Positions 1-6,236 of a DNA stretch of 9,245 bases are shown here, one piece after another. A model generated the notes under the pieces. That model saw only the letters and a program-made list of their open reading frames with translations, had not been told where the DNA came from and ran no database searches. The DNA is taken from assembly GCA_965365445.1 (NCBI GenBank), contig CBDUBS010000146.1:1-9245 (forward strand), given 5' to 3'. The DNA is from CBDUBS01 sp965365445 (GTDB lineage Bacteria > Bacteroidota > Rhodothermia > Rhodothermales > DASSAV01). Each line of letters opens with the position of its first letter. Within the stretch, counting starts at the first letter, position 1. The position numbers were made by a program, and so were the translations under genes.

Positions 1-462
1 GCCGGGGTCGCCGCCGTTGCGGCAGGCGCCGATGCCTCGCTTACGTTCCCTCTGTACCCCATGCTGGTCCGGGCGCACATCTTCTCATACCGCCGCCTTG
101 TGGTGGCCGTGCGTGAGGCCGACAGGCCCGCTGCCGCTCCTGACCGGATAAGCGCGACCTCCCGGGTGTTCGGTGCGTTGCGCCTGGACCGGGAGTCGCA
201 TCGGTTTTACATCCACGAAACCGAGATAGAGGTTACGCCGAGGGAATTTGCGTTGCTGGATTACCTGATCGAACACGCAGGAGCCGCTCGCTCCCGCAAC
301 GAGATCCTGGACTCGGTATGGGGCATCCGGTTCGATACCGGCACCAACATGGTGGACGTTTACATGTATTTCCTGCGCAAAAAGCTCGAGGCGCACGGTT
401 TGAAAGGCATGATCCAGACGGTTCGAGGGTACGGCTATCGCCTTGGCCTTACCGAACCCTGA
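1..462 (+). CDS. OmpR/PhoB-type response regulator, 5' end outside window, degenerate receiver
   Basis: The reading frame is open from base 1 to the TGA at 460-462, so 153 C-terminal residues are visible. The ATG at 61 is internal. Visible residues 9-34 match the end of a receiver domain: GAD, then the beta5/alpha5 segment LTFPLYP, then an arginine-rich helix end. The family usually has Lys-Pro here; the codon at 46-48 gives Phe, so the lysine that helps signal phosphorylation is missing. After a short linker comes a winged-helix DNA-binding domain (visible residues about 55-150). It has the family signatures VTPREFALLDYL, VDVYMYFLRKKL and TVRGYGYRL. The protein is likely a cytoplasmic transcription factor binding direct repeats, possibly independent of phosphorylation. 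The phospho-acceptor Asp lies outside the window, so that cannot be judged. An AraC-type regulator gene follows 17 bp downstream, probably cotranscribed. No kinase gene is in view. Confidence 0.9.
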   Translation, partial: AGVAAVAAGADASLTFPLYPMLVRAHIFSYRRLVVAVREADRPAAAPDRISATSRVFGALRLDRESHRFYIHETEIEVTPREFALLDYLIEHAGAARSRNEILDSVWGIRFDTGTNMVDVYMYFLRKKLEAHGLKGMIQTVRGYGYRLGLTEP

Positions 463-479
463 TTTCCGTTCATTTCATC

Positions 480-1472
480 ATGAGCCGCACCGAGCTTTCG
501 CCCCTTCGTCGGGAATACCTCGCCCGGATCAACCGGGCCCTGGATTACATCGAGCAAAACCTGGATCGACCCCTGACGCTCCGGGACATCGCCGAGGTGG
601 CGAACTTCTCTCCGTACCATTTCCACCGGCTGTTCAGCGCCCTGGTCGGCGAGCCGCTCAACCGGTTCATAGGGCGGGTACGGCTGGAGCGGGCCGCCAC
701 ACAGCTCCTTGCGAACCCCGAGAAACCGGTTACGGACATAGCCCTCGATTGCGGGTTTTCCGGGTCGTCCGCGTTTGCCCGCGCGTTCCGCGAGGAGTAT
801 GGCGTCTCGGCGAGCCAGTGGAGACGCGGCGGCGTGCACCGCCGCAAGGGAGGTCAATCGGATAGCAAGGAAAGTATAACGCTCGGCAAGGACGGTCAAG
901 CGCACCGACCGGCGGTGACGGATCTTTCGGATGTTTCCGTCCCCGTACACCCCTCTAGACCGGAGGATAACGCCATGTTTGAAGCCGAAACCTTGCAAGT
1001 ACGCGTCGAGGACCTTCCTCGCCAAACGGTCGCGTATGTTCGTCACATCGGCCCTTATGCCGGAAACGAGCAGCTTTTCCAGAGGCTGTTCGGCACGCTC
1101 ATGAAATGGGCCGGCCCGCGAGACCTGATGCGCCCCGAGACGAGGTTCATCACGATCTATCACGACAACCCGGACCTTACCGACGAGGACCGGCTGCGCA
1201 TCAGCGTCTGCATCACCGTGCCGGAGGGTACCGAGGTGGATGGAGAGATCGGCAAGATGGTATTGCCGGGAGGGCGCTATGCCGTCGGGCATTTCGAGAT
1301 TACCGCCAACCAGTACCATGAGGCATGGAATGCGCTCTGCGGCGGCTGGCTGCCGGATAGCGGCTACCAGCCGGACGACCGCCCCTCGTTCGAGTACAAC
1401 CTCAATGACCCGAACCTGCACCCCGAGCATATGCACATCGTCGATATCTGCATACCTGTAAGGCCGTTGTAA
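480..1472 (+). CDS. AraC-family transcriptional regulator with GyrI/Rob-like effector-binding domain
   Basis: The protein has 330 residues. An N-terminal AraC/XylS double helix-turn-helix spans residues about 12-115: first HTH around LTLRDIAEVANFSPYHFHRL, second around VTDIALDCGFSGSSAFARAF, ending in the typical SxSQWRR-like element. A polar linker of about 50 residues (116-166) follows. Residues about 168-328 form a GyrI-like/AraC effector-binding domain, recognised from VAYVRHIGPY, the MVLPGGRYAVGHFE strand pair and the terminal HMHIVDICIPV. This order, DNA-binding domain first, is that of Rob-like regulators, which bind small, often hydrophobic or drug-like molecules. The ATG at 480 was chosen because it starts just before the HTH domain; the frame is open further upstream, but that part overlaps the response-regulator gene. 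There is no clear Shine-Dalgarno. The ligand is unknown; the nearby export operon makes a multidrug-type role plausible, but that is inference. Confidence 0.93.
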   Translation: MSRTELSPLRREYLARINRALDYIEQNLDRPLTLRDIAEVANFSPYHFHRLFSALVGEPLNRFIGRVRLERAATQLLANPEKPVTDIALDCGFSGSSAFARAFREEYGVSASQWRRGGVHRRKGGQSDSKESITLGKDGQAHRPAVTDLSDVSVPVHPSRPEDNAMFEAETLQVRVEDLPRQTVAYVRHIGPYAGNEQLFQRLFGTLMKWAGPRDLMRPETRFITIYHDNPDLTDEDRLRISVCITVPEGTEVDGEIGKMVLPGGRYAVGHFEITANQYHEAWNALCGGWLPDSGYQPDDRPSFEYNLNDPNLHPEHMHIVDICIPVRPL

Positions 1473-1488
1473 AACCTTTCCGGGCGAT

Positions 1489-1521
1489 GCCGGCTCATCA
1501 CTTCCGGGTGTGTGGGCCGGC
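1489..1521 (+). terminator. Strong hairpin after the AraC-type gene, candidate terminator without a U-tract
   Basis: The 5' arm 1489-1501 pairs with the 3' arm 1508-1521, with one bulged T at 1511 and a six-base loop at 1502-1507. The core GCCGGC/GCCGGC is perfect. Two further pairs are T-G wobbles that work only in the + strand transcript (they would be A-C mismatches on the other strand), which supports a role in RNA read from the AraC-type gene. The hairpin lies 17 bp past the stop codon. No T-run follows, only GGTTTAA, so termination efficiency is uncertain; it could also protect the 3' end. Confidence 0.4.
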
Positions 1522-1537
1522 TCCGGCGGTTTAACCC

Positions 1538-1565
1538 CGATTTAATACGATTCATCCCCGATTTA
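1538..1565 (+). promoter_or_regulatory. Three phased 7-bp direct repeats, candidate OmpR/PhoB-type operator
   Basis: CGATTTA at 1538-1544, CGATTCA at 1548-1554 and CGATTTA at 1559-1565 are direct repeats whose starts are 10 and 11 bp apart, one DNA turn each. The outer two extend to an identical ten-base CCCCGATTTA (1535-1544 and 1556-1565), 21 bp apart. Degenerate further copies may lie at 1581-1587 and 1589-1595. Winged-helix OmpR/PhoB regulators characteristically bind tandem repeats of this size and phase, and such a regulator is encoded just upstream (1-462). The repeats sit in an AT-rich pocket 74 bp before the start of the membrane-protein gene. No confident -35/-10 pair could be assigned. 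Regulator assignment is inference. Confidence 0.4.
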
Positions 1566-1638
1566 TAAGCATATAGCCCCCGTTTTGGCGATATTGAATC
1601 GTGCGGAATTCTCATCTCAGTGGGGCTGTGTAATCGGA

Positions 1639-2406
1639 ATGCGTGACATGGGTGCGCGGGGTCTGGCCGCGGCAGGTTCGTTCGGGTTCGTCCTTCTCGC
1701 TTTGCTGTTCCTGGTGTCGGTCGTCGCGGCTTCGTTGTTGGGGGCGGAGTCGCACGGGGTTTACGCGCTGCTGGTGGCGTCGGATTATGCGCTGGCGTTG
1801 CTCGGACTGGTCGGACTGGCGGTTGTGCCCGGGGTGCTGGAGTGTTTTTCCGGCGATGCGTGGGTGCGGTGGACCGGCCGCATTGCCGTACTCGGTTTTG
1901 CCCTGATCGCCGTAATGAGCTTCTGGCAGGCCGAATACGAGTTGTCTCTGGAAGGCGTTCCGGGGATGGCCGCGGAAGCGCCGGCCGGGATGCTTCAGGA
2001 AGGGGAAACCCCGTTCGGGCGCGTGTGGGCCGACGTCACGGCGCGGCTTCCGCAGGGCTGGCTCGAACTGGCCGGTGTCGGTCTGTGGATTTTTTCCGTA
2101 AGCCGGTTAGCCCGGCGCCGTCATGCGTGGCCGCAGGGGCTGAGCGACGTAGGGACGATTATCGGCGTGAGCTCCTTTCTCGCAGCAGCGGGCTGCGCCT
2201 TCGATCTGGAAAGTCTGCGCACCGTTGGGTTTGCCGCCGGAATGGTTTTTTTACCCCTCTGGTTTGGGGGCGTGGGGTTTATGCTGGCGCAGCCCGAGGG
2301 GAAACCTGCCCGGACTCTGTTCAGTGTGCTGATCGAACCCCGCAAGCCGGTTCGGCTGGTCCGGGTGGTGGAACCGGCGGAGCCGCCCGTTACGACGCTC
2401 AACTAG
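1639..2406 (+). CDS. Multi-pass membrane protein of unknown function
   Basis: The protein has 255 residues and I do not recognise its family. About six hydrophobic segments are visible, near residues 13-34, 44-66, 80-97, 140-156, 170-189 and 196-216, so it should be an inner-membrane protein. A polar, acidic loop of about 40 residues (98-139, with four Glu and few basic residues) separates helices three and four; an arginine cluster (RLARRRH, 156-162) follows helix four and is probably cytoplasmic. The tail from about 217 is basic, then proline-rich, and ends VTTLN. The ATG at 1639 puts a short Arg-containing N-terminus before the first helix; an in-frame TTG at 1585 would add 18 residues but begins beside the repeat array. 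The gene follows the AraC-type gene by 166 bp with a hairpin and repeats in between, suggesting its own promoter. It ends 3 bp from the convergent permease gene. Confidence 0.75.
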   Translation: MRDMGARGLAAAGSFGFVLLALLFLVSVVAASLLGAESHGVYALLVASDYALALLGLVGLAVVPGVLECFSGDAWVRWTGRIAVLGFALIAVMSFWQAEYELSLEGVPGMAAEAPAGMLQEGETPFGRVWADVTARLPQGWLELAGVGLWIFSVSRLARRRHAWPQGLSDVGTIIGVSSFLAAAGCAFDLESLRTVGFAAGMVFLPLWFGGVGFMLAQPEGKPARTLFSVLIEPRKPVRLVRVVEPAEPPVTTLN

Positions 2407-2409
2407 CGC

Positions 2410-3654
2410 CTACTCGAACCGCAGGGATTCGACCGGGTCCACGGAAGCGGCCCGGCGGGCCGGAAAGTACCCGGCGGCAAGCCCGATGACGGCCAGCACG
2501 GCGACCGTGCCGAGCATGATCGGCATCGAGAGAACCGGGTTCGTCAGGAACTCCATGGCGCCCTCGGATTTGGGCAACCCGGCTACCAGGGTAACGACGC
2601 CGACCGATACCAGCATCCCGACGGCTCCTCCGGCCAGCGAGATCAGCAGCGCCTCGAATATCACCTGCATTTTGATGTGCCTCTTTCGGGCGCCCAGCGC
2701 CCGCTTCACGCCGAACTCGCGCGTCCGCTCCCGTACGGTCACGTACATGATGTTCGCCACGCCGACACCGGCGAGGAACAGCGTCAGGAGGCCTACCAGG
2801 CCGAGAAAAAGCTGGATACCGAGGAATACGCGCCGGGACTGCTTTTCCATTTCGATCATGTCCCACACGCCGAGTGCCCGCTCGTCGGTCGGGTCGAACT
2901 GGTACCTCCGCCCGAGCACTTCGTACACTTCGGCTTTCAGCGCTTCACTGCGGGAGGGGTCGCGGGGCCGGAGGATTAATTCGTCCACGTACCGGTAGCC
3001 GTAAATCGCCTCGAACGTACTGGCCGGGATGATGGCCCGCCGGGCATCCGGCCCGTTGTTCATGCTGGTTTGCAGCTTTTTTTGCATCGTCCCGACGACC
3101 GTGAAGGGCAGTCCGTCGATATCCACTTGCCGGCCGACCGGGTCGGCGGCGCCGAAAAGAGCGGCCGCGATCTCGTCGCCCAGAAACACTACCCGTCGTT
3201 TCTGGTGGGCATCCAGCGGGTTGAGGAACCGTCCGCCTTCCACCGGAAACATCCGGCGCATCAGCTCGAATGACGGATCGACGCCCTCCATGAACGTGTT
3301 CGTTTTATTCCGGCCTACCCGGAGGGCTGCGCCCCAGCGGCCGTAATTGGCGCTTGCCATATCGATTTCCGGAATCGAGCGAAGCAGGAGTTCCTTGTCC
3401 TCCTTACGCAGTCGGATGCGGCGTCCTTCAGAAAGACCCTCGAACGGTTTGCTCGTCTCGCCGCCGTACACGCGCAGGATGCGGTCGCCGGCATTGACGA
3501 AGCCGCTGATCATGGTGTCGCCCACGCCTTTGCCGAAAGCCAGCATCAGCACCACCGCGATGGCGCCCCACGTGATGGCAAACATGGTGAGGAAGGCCCG
3601 CGTTTTCTGCGTTCGCAGGTCGTTCCAGAATTCACCGAGAAGGATTTTCCACAT
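2410..3654 (-). CDS. MacB/FtsX-type ABC transporter permease (second permease of the operon)
   Basis: The protein has 414 residues with the layout of a MacB-type permease lacking a fused ATPase. The first membrane helix is at about 21-43, a large periplasmic domain at about 45-270, and the FtsX-like C-terminal membrane domain holds three helices at about 276-304, 331-359 and 376-397. Family motifs are GVGVANIMYVTVRERTREFG (297-316), which leads into the cytoplasmic coupling segment, and the C-terminal YFPARRAASVDPVESLR. Proteins of this type use ATP hydrolysed by a partner to drive movement of the periplasmic domain and a MacA-like adaptor, exporting peptides, lipids or drugs; the substrate here is unknown. 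The gene is the last of the operon, 13 bp after the other permease gene. The start ATG has no Shine-Dalgarno, only CCCTCTCC. The two permeases share the same plan and many motifs, so they are paralogues probably acting as a heterodimer. Confidence 0.94.
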   Translation of the reverse strand: MWKILLGEFWNDLRTQKTRAFLTMFAITWGAIAVVLMLAFGKGVGDTMISGFVNAGDRILRVYGGETSKPFEGLSEGRRIRLRKEDKELLLRSIPEIDMASANYGRWGAALRVGRNKTNTFMEGVDPSFELMRRMFPVEGGRFLNPLDAHQKRRVVFLGDEIAAALFGAADPVGRQVDIDGLPFTVVGTMQKKLQTSMNNGPDARRAIIPASTFEAIYGYRYVDELILRPRDPSRSEALKAEVYEVLGRRYQFDPTDERALGVWDMIEMEKQSRRVFLGIQLFLGLVGLLTLFLAGVGVANIMYVTVRERTREFGVKRALGARKRHIKMQVIFEALLISLAGGAVGMLVSVGVVTLVAGLPKSEGAMEFLTNPVLSMPIMLGTVAVLAVIGLAAGYFPARRAASVDPVESLRFE

Positions 3655-3667
3655 GGAGAGGGCCGGG

Positions 3668-4900
3668 TTAACCCCGGAGGCATTCGACGGGGTCGAGACG
3701 GGATGCTTTTCGCGCCGGGAAGAAACCGGCCAGCAAGGCGATTACGGCAAGCAGGCCCATGGTGACCGCCGCCACGGTGGGCGAGATTTCCGGGACGCCC
3801 ACGTACTCCTGCACCGGTATCATGCCGAGCAAACGAACCAGCCCGACGGCAGCCAGGAAGCCGATGCCCGCGCCCGTCCCGACGATCAGGAACGTTTCGA
3901 AAAAGAACTGCCGGAGGATGTCGGAGCGGGTGGCCCCTACAGAGCGCTTGATGCCGATTTCCCGGGTTCGCTCCCGCACGACGACGTACATGATGTTCGC
4001 GACGCCGATGCCGCCCACCGTGAGCGTAAAGCTGCCGATGACGGCCAGGAAAATGTTGAAGCCGAGGAAGAAACGGCTCATGAATACGTTGGCTTCGTTG
4101 GTATCCCACACGCCCAGGGCATCCTTATCGTCCGGGGAGAACGTGAGCCGCCTTCCGAGCACCTCGTACAGGCGGCTTTCGATGGCTTCACTTCGCTCGG
4201 CGTCTCGGGGGCGGTAGATGACGTTGCCGAGGTAGCGGTCCCCGAACAGCGTGCGGTAGGTGCTGGCCGGGATGAATACGCGCTCCTTGTCGCGGTAGAA
4301 ATACGACGAGTTCTGCACCTTTGCTTGCATGACCCCGACCACTGTAAACGGCGTCCGCCCGATGAAGATCTGCCGGCCCACGGCCGGTTCGTCGCCGAAC
4401 AGGAGCTTCTTGACTTCATCCCCCAGCACGGCCGTACGCCGGCGGTATTGTTGGTCGAGCGTGTTGATGAACCGCCCTCCCGGCTCCGGAATGATGTTGC
4501 GCATCTCGCCGTAAATGGGGTAGATCCCGGTGATGCCGGGCATGGTCGGGGCGCGGTCTCGGCGCACAGGGGTTTGGTTGTTCCGGTACTCCGGACTGAT
4601 GTCGGCAATCTCGGGGATTTCGCTACGGATCAAGGATATGTAATCCTCACGCAGGTTCACTGCCCGTCCGTCGGGGAAGCCCATGTGGGGTTTCGTGGTG
4701 CGTCCCCCGAAGACAACGACGATGCCGTCGCCCATGCCGTGCATGTTGACCTTGCTCTGCCGCTCGAGGCCGACCCCGAAAGCGAGCAGGACGATGACGG
4801 AAATGGTGCCCCACGAGATGCCGAGCAGGGTAAGCGCCGTGCGAAGCTTCTGGGCGCGCAGGTCGTGCAGGAACTGTTCGAGCGTGGCCTGGAAGCGCAT
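3668..4900 (-). CDS. MacB/FtsX-type ABC transporter permease (first permease of the operon)
   Basis: The protein has 410 residues, with the first membrane helix at about 22-44 and a periplasmic domain at about 46-272 containing GGRFINTLD and FTVVGVMQ. The FtsX-like domain has helices at about 277-305, 333-360 and 374-395. The signature GGIGVANIMYVVVRERTREI (296-315) and the terminal FFPARKASRLDPVECLRG are diagnostic of the family. It lacks Walker motifs, so it is a permease only. It lies between the adaptor gene (42 bp upstream) and the second permease gene (13 bp downstream), all in one direction, and should work with both at the inner membrane. The start at 4900 puts a short basic amphipathic N-terminus before helix one, as in the partner; the bases before it are pyrimidine-rich without a Shine-Dalgarno. 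No ATP-binding subunit gene occurs in the operon, which is unusual. Confidence 0.95.
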   Translation of the reverse strand: MRFQATLEQFLHDLRAQKLRTALTLLGISWGTISVIVLLAFGVGLERQSKVNMHGMGDGIVVVFGGRTTKPHMGFPDGRAVNLREDYISLIRSEIPEIADISPEYRNNQTPVRRDRAPTMPGITGIYPIYGEMRNIIPEPGGRFINTLDQQYRRRTAVLGDEVKKLLFGDEPAVGRQIFIGRTPFTVVGVMQAKVQNSSYFYRDKERVFIPASTYRTLFGDRYLGNVIYRPRDAERSEAIESRLYEVLGRRLTFSPDDKDALGVWDTNEANVFMSRFFLGFNIFLAVIGSFTLTVGGIGVANIMYVVVRERTREIGIKRSVGATRSDILRQFFFETFLIVGTGAGIGFLAAVGLVRLLGMIPVQEYVGVPEISPTVAAVTMGLLAVIALLAGFFPARKASRLDPVECLRG

Positions 4901-4942
4901 GGGGTCGGAGGGGAAAGAGGTGGCCGGGTGCGGAACAGGGGG

Positions 4943-6076
4943 TTACTCTATTTTCTTCGGCGGCTTCTCCTTCACCTTCATGCCTTCCTGGAGGCCGTTC
5001 ACTACCTCGATGTTGATCGCATCGGAGAGGCCGGTCTGGATGACTCGGGGCTCGGATCTGTTTTCGTCGAGCTGGACGGTGACGCGGGCCGTATCCCCGG
5101 AAAACTCGATGACGCGTTCCGGGATGAACAGGATGTTCTCCCGTCTCTCGATGATGATTTCGGCGTTGGCGGAGTAGCCCGCCCGCAACACGGCCGGGGA
5201 CGGTAAAGCTTCGGGGTGTTTGGCGTCGTGTTGCACGGCGCGCGTTATCTCGATCTCGATGGGGAATACGGTGGCATTATCCTCCTTGTTGGCTTTCAGC
5301 CAGATCCGGGATAGTTGTCCTTCGACTTCGGCGTTCGCCAGAGCGCCTACTTTCAGGCTGACCGGCATTCCCTCGCTGAGGCGGCCGACATCGATCTCGT
5401 CCACGGTGCCCCGGAAGATCAGGTCGTTCATGTCGGCCATGGACATGAGCACGGTGCCTTCCTGGTATGAGGTTAGCGGCACCACCGGGTCGCCTATTTC
5501 GACGTGCTTATCGAGGATGAAGCCGCTGACGGGCGCTCGTACGACCGTCTCGAAGGAGCCTTTTTCCGTTGTTACCCGCCCGTCCTTCAGCAGCGCGAGC
5601 GACTCCCTGGCCATCTGGACGCTCAGTCGGGCCTGATCATAGGCCTTCCGGCTGCGCTCGTACTCCTGCCGGGAAATGAGCTGTTTGTCGAAAAGCTGTT
5701 GCTGCCGGTCGAACTCGGCCTGCAGGTTGGTCAGCTCGATCTCTTTCATCTCGATCTGGCGTTCCGCATCCACCAGTTCCCTCGGCGTCGGATTCGGCTG
5801 GATCTCCAGGAGCGGCGTGCCGGCCTTGACGAAATCACCGACTTCGGCAAACTCCCGCTTCACGACGCCCGAAAAATGCGACTTGACGCTGATCTCCACC
5901 CGGGGCTCGATCTGCCCGACCGCCAGCGCCTTATCCGCCAGCGAGCCTCGCGTGACGAGTACGGTGGGCGTTTCATCCGTCGTTTCGGCGCTGCTCGAAG
6001 CCATCACGACGGCGGCCACCGCACCAATGCCGGCCAGGATCATAACAAAAGCAACCCATTTCTTGCTTCGTTTCAT
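4943..6076 (-). CDS. MacA/HlyD-like periplasmic adaptor (membrane fusion protein)
   Basis: The protein has 377 residues. A KRSKK N-terminus and a single hydrophobic segment (about 7-26) form an uncleaved anchor or signal; there is no lipobox cysteine. A barrel-sandwich/lipoyl half lies at about 60-95 (KSHFSGVVKREFAEVGDFVK), a charged alpha-hairpin coiled coil at about 97-165, the second lipoyl half at about 172-200 (VVRAPVSGFILDKHVEIGD), then beta-barrel and membrane-proximal domains to the end. This order is that of adaptors that join MacB-like permeases to an outer-membrane channel. It is the first gene of the - strand operon with the two permeases and is likely their partner. The ATG at 6076 sits right before the basic N-terminus and lacks a Shine-Dalgarno. 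The coiled coil is relatively short. No outer-membrane TolC-like gene is in the window. The substrate is unknown. Confidence 0.95.
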   Translation of the reverse strand: MKRSKKWVAFVMILAGIGAVAAVVMASSSAETTDETPTVLVTRGSLADKALAVGQIEPRVEISVKSHFSGVVKREFAEVGDFVKAGTPLLEIQPNPTPRELVDAERQIEMKEIELTNLQAEFDRQQQLFDKQLISRQEYERSRKAYDQARLSVQMARESLALLKDGRVTTEKGSFETVVRAPVSGFILDKHVEIGDPVVPLTSYQEGTVLMSMADMNDLIFRGTVDEIDVGRLSEGMPVSLKVGALANAEVEGQLSRIWLKANKEDNATVFPIEIEITRAVQHDAKHPEALPSPAVLRAGYSANAEIIIERRENILFIPERVIEFSGDTARVTVQLDENRSEPRVIQTGLSDAINIEVVNGLQEGMKVKEKPPKKIE

Positions 6077-6236
6077 GATATGTTAGATAATGCAGGGAAG
6101 GGACGCCGGAAACCCGGCCCGGGGCGAGGGGCGGGTTTTCATGGGCATTACGGCCCGGCGGACCTGATGTTACACACGAGACGAAAAGGATGTCGTTTCG
6201 ACGGAAACGTCCCGATAACACATGGAGGGGTAACTG
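6077..6236. promoter_or_regulatory. Divergent control region between adaptor operon and aldo/keto reductase gene
   Basis: This 160-bp region must hold the promoters of the leftward export operon and the rightward reductase gene. It contains two perfect short inverted repeats: GCCGG-AAAC-CCGGC at 6105-6118 and CGTTTC-GACG-GAAACG at 6194-6209. Either could be an operator or an RNA hairpin. An AT-rich stretch (about 6077-6092) lies next to the adaptor start. No convincing -35/-10 pair was found on either strand. Confidence 0.5.
6224..6230 (+). promoter_or_regulatory. Strong ribosome binding site for the aldo/keto reductase gene
   Basis: GGAGGGG lies six bases before the ATG at 6237, a near-ideal Shine-Dalgarno. 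It fixes this start codon. It stands out because the adaptor, both permeases, the sigma factor, the AraC-type gene and the peptidase have none. Confidence 0.75.

Noticed and set aside
435..1436. A 333-codon open frame on the - strand opposite the AraC-type gene
   Set aside because: The + strand frame has clear HTH and effector-binding domains; the antisense product shows no recognisable domain.
1585..1638. TTG at 1585 as start of the membrane protein
   Set aside because: It adds 18 polar residues with no ribosome binding site and begins within the repeat-containing control region; ATG 1639 is a better start.
3347..5206. A 619-codon open frame on the + strand across the permease and adaptor genes
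   Set aside because: It is antisense to three well-supported genes, has low-complexity charged sequence typical of the complement of GC-rich codons, and matches no family.
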